Made by a program: the position numbers and the translations under genes | Shown: positions 37,851 to 46,067 of the stretch, piece after piece | Numbering within the stretch: position 1 is the first letter of the stretch | How the letters are laid out: each line of letters opens with the position of its first letter | Notes under the pieces: generated by a model | Seen by the model: the letters and a program-made list of their open reading frames with translations, nothing else | Told to the model about the DNA's origin: nothing | Database searches by the model: none | Assembly: GCF_030540825.1 (NCBI RefSeq) | Contig: NZ_JAUOEO010000002.1 | Span: 744,001 to 808,000, forward strand | Direction: 5' to 3' | Source of the DNA: Flavivirga spongiicola | GTDB taxonomy: Bacteria; Bacteroidota; Bacteroidia; Flavobacteriales; Flavobacteriaceae | Length of the DNA stretch: 64,000 nt

Positions 37851-39560
37851 CTAATCAAATGTTCTGCTTTTTAATTGCAGTACGGCATGTTTTACTGCAC
37901 GCGCTGTTAGTGCCATATAAGTTAGAGAAGGGTTCTGATAGGCAGATGAGGTCATACAGGCTCCATCGGTAACATATACATTGGGTACTGTGTGTATTTG
38001 ATTGTTTTTATTTAAAACAGAAGTTTTAGGATTATGACCCATTCTGGCAGTGCCCATTTCATGGATTCCATGACCAGGAAAACAAGGATTATCATATCCT
38101 TTTACATTTTTAAATCCTGCTTCTTTAAGCATTTTTACAGCTTCTTTTTGTATATCTTCCCGCATGAGCTTTTCATTTTCTTTAAACTCACAATCAAACG
38201 TAACCGTAGGAATGCCCCATTCGTCTTTTTTTTCCGTATCTAAATACATCTTATTTTCATGATATGGTAAGCACTCCCCAAAACCTGTCATTCCTATTTT
38301 CCATGGACCCGGTTTAAATAGTTCTTCTTTTAATTCTTCTCCAAAAGATAGTTCTTTTATGGCTCTTTGCCAATTGCTTCTGCTAGCACTTCCTTGAAAA
38401 CCAAAACCTCTTAAATAGCGTTGTTGCGTGTTTTTATCTCCAAGATTTCTAAATCGAGGGATATGAAAACTTGTGGGTCTTTGTCCTTCATAAAATTTAT
38501 TATCAAAACCTTCAACAGTTGCTGTGGCACCTACCTTAAAATGATGATCCATTAAATTGTGTCCCAGCTCTCCACTATCATTACCCAAACCATTAGGAAA
38601 TCGCTTCGATGTAGAATTCAATAATATGGCTGTACTGGCAACAGTAGAAGCACAACAAAAAATAACTTTTGCCGAGAACGTCATTTTTTTATGGGTTATG
38701 GCATCAATAACTTCTATACCTGTTGCTATTTTTTTAGTATCATCGTATAGGATTTTGTGGACGATCGAGTGTGGTCTCAAAGTCATGTTACCCGTTTTTG
38801 AAGCTGCTGGTAGTGTAGAGGAATTACTACTGAAATAGCCACCATATGCACAGCCTCTAATACATTGATTTCTGTATTGACAATTGCTCCTCCCTTCATG
38901 TTCTGTATTTCCAGTTAAGTGAGCAAACCTACCCATAATTAAGTGTCTATTGGTGTAATTTTGTTCGATCTGATTTCTGAATTCTTGCTCCACACAATTT
39001 AATTCCATGGGAGGTGAAAAAATACCATCTGGCAAATGTGGCAAACCTAATTTTTCACCACAAACACCAATAAACTTTTCTACTTTATCATACCAAGGAG
39101 CCAAGTCTTTATAACGAATAGGCCAATCGACAGCAATGTCTTCTTTTTTATTGGCTTCAAAATCCAAATCACTTAACCGTAAGGTTTGTCTTCCCCAAGT
39201 AATGGAACGTCCTCCTACATGATAGCCTCGTATCCAATCAAATCTTTTTTCTTCATTGTAAGGATGTTGTAAATCATTTACAAACCAATGCTTACTTTCG
39301 GCTCTTATAGTATAACCTGTTCTGTTTTGTTTTTCTTGTTGTTTTAAATCTTTATGATTTACCAATCCGCGATATTTATAGTCCCAAGAATTCTTATTTA
39401 AGGTTGGATAATCCTGGATATGTTTAACCATCCTACCACGCTCTAAAACGAGCGTTTTTAATCCTTGTTCGCACAATTCTTTGGCAGCCCAACCTCCAGA
39501 AACTCCAGTACCTATAACGATGGCATCATAAGTTTCTGCATACTCCTTTACTTCATTCAT
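37851..39560 (-). CDS. GMC family FAD-dependent oxidoreductase
   Basis: The 569-residue flavoprotein has an N-terminal FAD-binding motif (DAIVIGTGVSGGWAAKEL, about residues 12-29), ending in a C-terminal domain with the catalytic pair His in HEMGTARMG and Asn in QNPSLTYMAL. It resembles the large subunits of membrane-linked sugar dehydrogenases, including glucoside 3-dehydrogenase. It lacks any signal peptide, whereas its likely small subunit at 35767 has a Tat signal, which suggests export as a complex. It lies 10 bases from the DUF1080 gene and 20 bases from the sulfatase gene. Confidence 0.92.
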   Translation of the reverse strand: MNEVKEYAETYDAIVIGTGVSGGWAAKELCEQGLKTLVLERGRMVKHIQDYPTLNKNSWDYKYRGLVNHKDLKQQEKQNRTGYTIRAESKHWFVNDLQHPYNEEKRFDWIRGYHVGGRSITWGRQTLRLSDLDFEANKKEDIAVDWPIRYKDLAPWYDKVEKFIGVCGEKLGLPHLPDGIFSPPMELNCVEQEFRNQIEQNYTNRHLIMGRFAHLTGNTEHEGRSNCQYRNQCIRGCAYGGYFSSNSSTLPAASKTGNMTLRPHSIVHKILYDDTKKIATGIEVIDAITHKKMTFSAKVIFCCASTVASTAILLNSTSKRFPNGLGNDSGELGHNLMDHHFKVGATATVEGFDNKFYEGQRPTSFHIPRFRNLGDKNTQQRYLRGFGFQGSASRSNWQRAIKELSFGEELKEELFKPGPWKIGMTGFGECLPYHENKMYLDTEKKDEWGIPTVTFDCEFKENEKLMREDIQKEAVKMLKEAGFKNVKGYDNPCFPGHGIHEMGTARMGHNPKTSVLNKNNQIHTVPNVYVTDGACMTSSAYQNPSLTYMALTARAVKHAVLQLKSRTFD

Positions 39561-39570
39561 TCACCAAAAA

Positions 39571-42500
39571 TTATTTACCTAAATCTTTAATTCTTATTTT
39601 TCTAAACTGTAATTCAGAACCATGACCCAAAAAGGCGATATGCCCTTTATTTCTTTTTAAACCTGGATGATCTTGGTGGTCTGCAGTTCCATTCTTAGCA
39701 GCCTCTTTTATATTTCCATCTACAATAATAGTGCCATTTAATGTGATTTTTATATTATCACCTTTAACTATTACTTCCTGAGAATTCCATTGACCGATAG
39801 GCTTTAAAGCACCTCTTTTTGCTGCTATAATACCATATACAGAACCATGATACTGGTAAGGTTTTAGGTTTTTGTAAATAGGAGCGGTGTTGTCTAAAAT
39901 TTGCAGTTCTTTTCCAACATAAGCAACATCACCTTTTAATGGCGCATGAATACCTAAACCGTTGTTTGCTCCAGGAGTTAATTGAAATTCGAAGCGGAAT
40001 ATAAAATCACTGTATTCTTTTGCTGTATACAAATTTCCATGTCCTCCATTTTTTGGGCGTACTGCCAACACACCATCTTCAATTAGATAATCTGTTTTAT
40101 TTCCAATCCAGTAGTCCAAATTCTCACCATTTAGTAGAGAAGTAAAACCATCTTTTTTTTCTTCTTCTGTTAATCCAGAATCACCAGAATGTATTTCGCG
40201 TACATAAACATTTCTAAACCCTAAATCTTCACCGTGTGCTTGCAATTCAATGGCTTCTTTTGTGAAAATGGGTAGCTTTCTATCCCAATAATTTTCTAAT
40301 ACCACATTATCGGTAACTAATATGCCATTTAAATGTACGGTAACACGATCTCCAACCATTTTAATACGGAATGTATTCCATTCACCAATAGGATTGTCAG
40401 CCACTGTTAATGGTGTTTTTTCATTTTTTTGATTGTTGTATAAGCCACCGCTACCTACTTGTGCTCCTACATTGGTTCTAGCTATATCCCATATTTGTAC
40501 TTGCGGCGTTCCTCTTAAGTAAATGCCACTATCGCCTCCATTGGTAATTTTCCAGTCTACCAACATTTCAAAATCACCATAATCTTTAATCGTACAAATA
40601 TTGTTATAACCTTCACCTTTAAACCCTATAATACCATCCTTAACAAACCAATCTCTAAGCATTTGCGCATTTGCTGTTTTTTGAGCTTTAGCTAACGCAT
40701 GTTTACTCATTTTTGCTCTTGCTATCGGATTTTTAACTAAGCCTTCCCATCCAGAAAGATCTTTTCCATTAAAAAGAGAAACATAGCCTTCATCATTAGG
40801 CATCTTGCTTAAAAATTCCTTTAAATCAATTTTGATATACTGACTATCATTTCCTTTTAAACCTTTAATTATTTTTTCAACGACTCCTCTAACAAAATCT
40901 CCTGAAAATTTATTTTTCTCTCCCGGTTTAGGTAATAATATTGAAATGGCCGATTGCATGGCTGTTTGAGAAAAGACTTCCTTATCGATATAGTTAGATA
41001 CAAATACCAATGACAGGAACGTTTTTACTTTACCAGCTGTTTGAATAAGCTGACTTGTTTGGTTATTCGTTTTTGCATAAGAAGTCAATTTTCGAATCCA
41101 TAATAATTTTTGGTCTTCTGGTGCAGTTGAGCCATTTATTTTTGAAAGATATGCGGTAAATACTTTTTCTATATTTCCATTTCCTTCACGGATAAAATCG
41201 TATAAATATGGTAATACATCGTCACTTTTCCATAGCAATAGTGCGTTAGTTGCCGCTTTTTTAGTTGCTATATCAGAACTTTTCAATGCGTCCTTAATAA
41301 GTTTTAATCCTTCTTTAGAATTAAGTACAGGAAAAATGGGTAACAACTTTTCTTTGGAAATTCCAGATTTGAAGGCCGCTATGAGTTGATCACTTCCCTT
41401 ATTATTGTTTTTAGAAATAACAAAAGACAAGGCGGTTTGAAGCTTCTCAATATATGCTTTCTTATCAGTAACTTCAAGCATGGCAATTAATTGTTGTACG
41501 TCTTTAGCCGTTGAAATACTAGGAATTGTACGGTATGCTACTTCTTGTAATTCGTTATTTGATTGGGCTGCTAGTTTTGATACAAAATCGAAATGTTGTG
41601 TAGCTCTTTTATCTCTCAACAATTCCAATACTACCTTTTTTGAGGCTTTTGGAAAAGTACTAAAATTAGCTACTAGTACATCTGTGTCTTTTGCATTAAT
41701 TGTTCTCTGCAAAGCATGATATAGAGCTTGAAGTTCTTCTTTAGAATGCTCATTTTTTAATAGCCTTTCTAATACAGGTACCGCTTTTTCGTTTTGATTT
41801 ATAGCTAAAACTTTTATGGCTTCTATTCTTAAAGCTTCATTTTTACTTTCTAATGCAGGAAGGATTCCTTTTGTTAAAACATCTTCTTCTTTTCTGTGAG
41901 CCAATGAGTTTAGTAATTGTGCTTTTCCTTCATTTGTTAGCTTTTTCAAAACTTTTAACCAAGGTTTTATTTCCTTTGAAGTCATCCCTTTATTGGCTTC
42001 ATTAAAAATAGCTTTGCGGTATTTTTTGTTTGTTGTGTTTGTAGCTTCTTTTAATAAGGCTTTCGTAATTTCATTTCCAAAATGGTCTCGAAGAATACTA
42101 TAGGCAGCTGAACGAACATGCCATTGATTTTCTGAAGTTGTATTTTCTATAATGTCATAACACACTTCTTTACATAAACCTTTATTTCCATTGATCCCTA
42201 AATTTCTAGCGTATTCAATATAAGCTATAGTAGCATCATCATTTGATATTGCAAAATGTGCTTTTTCAGCTGCCTCAAAAAGGATGCTTTTTGATTGCGG
42301 AGCTCCTATTTTACTTAGAGTATATAAGGCTTCTTTTTGAATTTCTTTATCAGTAGAAGCCGCTAATTTTGTTAGTTCAGCCAAGGCCCCACGATACTTT
42401 AAAACCCCAAGTGCTTTGATGATTTCTTTTTGTGCATTTTTATGATGAATAGCTTTTAATAAAACACTTCCTGCTTTTTCTGAATCAATGCTTGTTAAAA

Positions 42501-42966
42501 CACCGATTACTGGAGCATATAGTTTGTCATTAGACAAAAGACTACTCATTAACACTGTACTTACATCCGTAGCACAATAATTTAGCCTTCTTATTAAAAA
42601 CGTTTTTACCTCATTGTTTTTAACTCTTACGATAGCTTTTAAAAATGCTTTTTCTACAAGAGCTCTACCTGTGTTGTGCTCTGGAGCTGCACAATATTGA
42701 GCTAAACTTTCTAAAGCATAACGGGTCTGCGTATCATCACCTTGTCCTTGAGGGATCAGCATGTCTGTAAATTGAACTACTCCTGATGGCCCAAGATCAA
42801 TTATTTTTTGAGAAAGTTGATCTGCATGTTCATTACTCTTAGCAGGGTACTGAGCTAAAATATCGGCTACTTTGGTTTCTAGTGTTCTATGCTGTTGTGC
42901 TTGTATCGATGTGGTTAATCCAACTATTATTATAAATAATTGTACAATTCTATAATATTTTTTCAT
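39571..42966 (-). CDS. HEAT-repeat protein with two C-terminal DUF1080 (3-keto-disaccharide hydrolase) domains
   Basis: The 1131-residue protein has a signal peptide (1-23, SIQAQ), a long alpha-helical repeat region of HEAT type (about 60-720), then two DUF1080 domains (about 725-935: YVSLFNGKDLSGWEG ... GDSGIYLRGTPQVQIWD; about 940-1131: FTSLLNGENLDYWIG ... NNGLGIHAPLKG). DUF1080 (PF06439) is now associated with cleaving 3-keto-glycosides by an elimination-hydration route. The first domain has an insert (NPIARAKMSKHALAKAQKTA). The protein should be periplasmic. Its place between oxidoreductases and sulfatases supports a role in oxidative glycan breakdown; the catalytic state of each copy is unknown. 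Confidence 0.88.
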   Translation of the reverse strand: MKKYYRIVQLFIIIVGLTTSIQAQQHRTLETKVADILAQYPAKSNEHADQLSQKIIDLGPSGVVQFTDMLIPQGQGDDTQTRYALESLAQYCAAPEHNTGRALVEKAFLKAIVRVKNNEVKTFLIRRLNYCATDVSTVLMSSLLSNDKLYAPVIGVLTSIDSEKAGSVLLKAIHHKNAQKEIIKALGVLKYRGALAELTKLAASTDKEIQKEALYTLSKIGAPQSKSILFEAAEKAHFAISNDDATIAYIEYARNLGINGNKGLCKEVCYDIIENTTSENQWHVRSAAYSILRDHFGNEITKALLKEATNTTNKKYRKAIFNEANKGMTSKEIKPWLKVLKKLTNEGKAQLLNSLAHRKEEDVLTKGILPALESKNEALRIEAIKVLAINQNEKAVPVLERLLKNEHSKEELQALYHALQRTINAKDTDVLVANFSTFPKASKKVVLELLRDKRATQHFDFVSKLAAQSNNELQEVAYRTIPSISTAKDVQQLIAMLEVTDKKAYIEKLQTALSFVISKNNNKGSDQLIAAFKSGISKEKLLPIFPVLNSKEGLKLIKDALKSSDIATKKAATNALLLWKSDDVLPYLYDFIREGNGNIEKVFTAYLSKINGSTAPEDQKLLWIRKLTSYAKTNNQTSQLIQTAGKVKTFLSLVFVSNYIDKEVFSQTAMQSAISILLPKPGEKNKFSGDFVRGVVEKIIKGLKGNDSQYIKIDLKEFLSKMPNDEGYVSLFNGKDLSGWEGLVKNPIARAKMSKHALAKAQKTANAQMLRDWFVKDGIIGFKGEGYNNICTIKDYGDFEMLVDWKITNGGDSGIYLRGTPQVQIWDIARTNVGAQVGSGGLYNNQKNEKTPLTVADNPIGEWNTFRIKMVGDRVTVHLNGILVTDNVVLENYWDRKLPIFTKEAIELQAHGEDLGFRNVYVREIHSGDSGLTEEEKKDGFTSLLNGENLDYWIGNKTDYLIEDGVLAVRPKNGGHGNLYTAKEYSDFIFRFEFQLTPGANNGLGIHAPLKGDVAYVGKELQILDNTAPIYKNLKPYQYHGSVYGIIAAKRGALKPIGQWNSQEVIVKGDNIKITLNGTIIVDGNIKEAAKNGTADHQDHPGLKRNKGHIAFLGHGSELQFRKIRIKDLGK

Positions 42967-42992
42967 AATTAAATTTACTTTTTATAGGATTT

Positions 42993-44600
42993 CTATTGTT
43001 CGATATATTTTTGATCCAAAGCTTTCGAATCTTTATATTTTATCCTTAATTCTGTTAATTTTATTTTTAATGTTTTTACAATGTCTGCGTATGCAGGATC
43101 CTCATAAACATTTTTCATTTCTTGTGAATCTTTTTTACGATCATACAATTCCCACTCATCAACATCATGATAAAAGTGAACTAGCTTATATGCTTTAGTA
43201 ACAATTCCATAGTGTCTTTTTACAGCATGCTCACCTGGGTATTCATAATAATGGTAATAAACAGATTCTCTAGTCCATTTATCATCTATACCTCTCAGAA
43301 GAGGCATCAGGCTTTCTCCTTGCATATCTTCGGGTGCTTTAATATTTGCAGCTTCTAAAAATGTTTGAGCAAAATCAAGGTTTTGTACCATGTCATCATT
43401 GGTAGTTCCTGCATGAATCTTATGTGGCCATCTAATTAGTAATGGTGTTTTAAAAGATTCGTCATATATAAATCGTTTATCAAACCAACCATGCTCTCCC
43501 AAATAGAAACCTTGATCGGAAGTATATATCACTATAGTGTTTTCTGCAAGTTTGTTGTCATCTAAATAATTCAATACCCGTCCTACATTATCATCTACTG
43601 AGGAAATACAAGCTAAGTAATCCTGCATATATCTTTGATATTTCCATTTCATCTTTTCTTTTGATGTCATTGTCGGCCAATTTTCTTTAAAAAAATGGTT
43701 TATTGAGTCTAAAATGGGACCATATTGAGAACGTTGTAAAGAGTTTGCTCTCCCATAAGAAGCGTACAGTCCTCTTTTTAAATCTGGAACCTCTGGTTGT
43801 ACATTACCCATTTCTGCTATAGTTTCTGGTTTTATTTTAGAATCATGACTATACATCATATGGGTTAATATATTCATCTCAGCTGTTTTGGCTGCCGTAC
43901 CCCTATTTTCATAATCATCAAATAGTGTTGATGGTTCTGGAAACTCTTTTTTGGTAAATTCTTTAAATTTTTCAGGACTAGGCCACCACGAACGATGTGG
44001 CGCTTTATGCAAATACATCATTAAAAAAGGCTTTTCCGGATCACGCTTTTTATCCAACCAATTGATGGACATATCTGTTATGATATCTGTTACATATCCC
44101 GTTATGGTTGTATCTCCTTCTTTAGTAATAAACCTTGGATTAATGTAATCACCTTGCCCGGGAAGAATCATAAAGTCATCCACACCTTTAGGATTGTTTC
44201 CAAAATGCAACTTACCAAACATGGCCGTTTGATACCCTGCTTTTTGAAATAATTGAGGAAAGGTAACTTGAGTAGTATCAAATGGCGTTAAATTATCTAT
44301 TTTACCATTTATGTGCGTATGCTTTCCTGTAAGAATAGTTGCTCTGGAAGGCGCACAAATAGAATTGGTTACACAAGCATTAGTAAATAACATACCTTCA
44401 TTTGCTATTCTGTCTATATGTGGTGTTTCTATTAGTTTATTACTATAAGCACTGATTGCCTGATACGCATGATCATCAGACATAATAAACAATATATTTG
44501 GTCGCTCTTGTTTTTTCTCTGGTTCTTCTTTACAAGAAAAGAGAGACAACACTAAAATAAAAATTAGTGCTGGTATATTATAGATCTTATTATTTTTCAC
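42993..44600 (-). CDS. Lipoprotein sulfatase
   Basis: The 535-residue enzyme has a lipoprotein signal with lipobox LFSC (Cys23), and sulfatase motifs: NILFIMSDDHAYQAIS, CAPSRATILTG with Cys82 (the canonical CxPSRxxxLTG motif), AMFGKLHFG and YTSDQGFYLGEHGWFDKRF. The C-terminal part with YHYYEYPGEHAVKRHYG is typical of the family of sulfatases acting on sugar 6- or 4-sulfates, but the exact subfamily cannot be fixed here. It probably sits in the periplasmic face of a membrane. It follows the Gfo/Idh/MocA gene (34 bases) and precedes the DUF1080 gene (26 bases). Confidence 0.93.
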   Translation of the reverse strand: MKNNKIYNIPALIFILVLSLFSCKEEPEKKQERPNILFIMSDDHAYQAISAYSNKLIETPHIDRIANEGMLFTNACVTNSICAPSRATILTGKHTHINGKIDNLTPFDTTQVTFPQLFQKAGYQTAMFGKLHFGNNPKGVDDFMILPGQGDYINPRFITKEGDTTITGYVTDIITDMSINWLDKKRDPEKPFLMMYLHKAPHRSWWPSPEKFKEFTKKEFPEPSTLFDDYENRGTAAKTAEMNILTHMMYSHDSKIKPETIAEMGNVQPEVPDLKRGLYASYGRANSLQRSQYGPILDSINHFFKENWPTMTSKEKMKWKYQRYMQDYLACISSVDDNVGRVLNYLDDNKLAENTIVIYTSDQGFYLGEHGWFDKRFIYDESFKTPLLIRWPHKIHAGTTNDDMVQNLDFAQTFLEAANIKAPEDMQGESLMPLLRGIDDKWTRESVYYHYYEYPGEHAVKRHYGIVTKAYKLVHFYHDVDEWELYDRKKDSQEMKNVYEDPAYADIVKTLKIKLTELRIKYKDSKALDQKYIEQ

Positions 44601-44634
44601 ATGAATAAAATTAAGTTGATTTCTTAGACAAAAT

Positions 44635-45903
44635 CTATATTCTCCATGCTTCTCGCATAGGTTGGTTTATTAATCTATTGGCTTCATCATCATTTATAAA
44701 TTCTTGTTTTACCGGGTCAAATTCTAAAGTTCTTCCTAATCGCAAGGCAATAATTCCCATATTAACGATAGTACAGGAATGATGTCCATTTTCTTCATTC
44801 AATGCAAACTTTTTACGTGTTCGGACAGATTCTGAAAAATTCATAATTTGTTCTTCGGGGTCAGGCATCGTATCAATCATTTCTTTTAAATTTGGGATAG
44901 TCGATTTGAACCCGTTGTAAATTTTCCCGTCAGGCCCTTCTATATAAGCAGCATTTTTATCACTATTTTTTCCATCTAAAATAATCTGGCATCCATCCGC
45001 ATAGGTATACACTATTTTTCTCCATGTACCAATAGCATCGTAATGTTGTTGTGGTGCATCTACTTCTACTTTTATGGGACTTGTATTGTCTTTTCCAAGA
45101 AAATACTGAACAGGGTCTATATAATGTTGTCCCATATCTCCTAATCCACCTCCATCATAATCCCAATAACCTCTAAATGTGGCATGTACTCTATGCGAAT
45201 TGTATGCTTTTTCGGGAGCTGGACCTAGCCACATGTTATAATCTAAATGTTCGGGAATAGTTTGTGGCTGCAAATTTTCTTTTCCTACCCAATAAAATTT
45301 CCAGTTAAACCCAGTTATACCACTAATGGTTACTTTTAAAGGCCAACCTAATGCACCACTATCAACTGCCTTTTTTAGATTTTTAACGGGCGTATTCATG
45401 CCGTAAAAGTTGTCTTTAAAACGAAACCATGTATTTAATCTGAACATACTTCCGTGTACTTTCATGGCTTCCATAACTCTTTTTCCTTCACCTATAGTAC
45501 GAGTCATAGGTTTTTCGCACCATACATCTTTTCCTGCTTCCGCAGCCATTACAGACATTATACCATGCCAGTGAGGTGGTGTTGCTATATGAATTATATC
45601 TATATCAGGTCTTTGTAATACTTCTCTAAAATCTCTATAACCTTTTACATCACTACCAACTTTTTTAAGTGTATTTGCTAAGTGATTACCATCTGCATCA
45701 CAAATAGCCAAAAGTTTTGTGCCTTCATAATTTAAATGACCTTGTCCCATGCCACCAACACCAATAACGGCTTTGGTAAGCTGGTCACTTGGGGCTAAAA
45801 AATTAGTTCCTCCCATAACATGTCTTGGAATAATACTTATTCCAGCTGCTATTACCAACGATTTTTTTACAAAGTCTCTACGATTTGACCCTTTTTTTTC
45901 CAT
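44635..45903 (-). CDS. Gfo/Idh/MocA family oxidoreductase (Tat-exported)
   Basis: The 422-residue protein begins with a twin-arginine signal (NRRDFVKKS, then a hydrophobic stretch to about residue 25). A Rossmann NAD(P)-binding motif VIGVGGMGQGHL follows, then HIATPPHWHGIM and the lysine motif WCEKPMTRTI, then a C-terminal domain with GGGLGDMGQHYIDPVQYFLG. Family members oxidise or reduce sugars and inositols; exported ones in Bacteroidota have been linked to 3-keto-sugar chemistry and to bound cofactor. It is the first structural gene of the minus-strand operon, 165 bases downstream of the regulator gene. Confidence 0.92.
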   Translation of the reverse strand: MEKKGSNRRDFVKKSLVIAAGISIIPRHVMGGTNFLAPSDQLTKAVIGVGGMGQGHLNYEGTKLLAICDADGNHLANTLKKVGSDVKGYRDFREVLQRPDIDIIHIATPPHWHGIMSVMAAEAGKDVWCEKPMTRTIGEGKRVMEAMKVHGSMFRLNTWFRFKDNFYGMNTPVKNLKKAVDSGALGWPLKVTISGITGFNWKFYWVGKENLQPQTIPEHLDYNMWLGPAPEKAYNSHRVHATFRGYWDYDGGGLGDMGQHYIDPVQYFLGKDNTSPIKVEVDAPQQHYDAIGTWRKIVYTYADGCQIILDGKNSDKNAAYIEGPDGKIYNGFKSTIPNLKEMIDTMPDPEEQIMNFSESVRTRKKFALNEENGHHSCTIVNMGIIALRLGRTLEFDPVKQEFINDDEANRLINQPMREAWRI

Positions 45904-46067
45904 AAGTTATAATTTTCTATGATTGACTTTATTTTATTCTTGTAACAAAGAAATGGGAGGTCGTGTAAAATAAAGGGTAACAAAAGGGGTACTAAAAAAT
46001 ATTATTTCTTAAAATGCTAAAAATTGGAGGTATAAAAACAATATGTTTTTAAATATTCGGAAAAAAA
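45904..46067 (-). promoter_or_regulatory. Presumed promoter region of the oxidoreductase-sulfatase operon
   Basis: This 164-base gap precedes the first structural gene. On the minus strand TTTGTTAC occurs twice, about 36 bases apart (plus-strand GTAACAAA at about 45942 and 45978), in a GC-richer patch, which could be an operator pair. No clear TAnnTTTG box was found. Confidence 0.3.
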
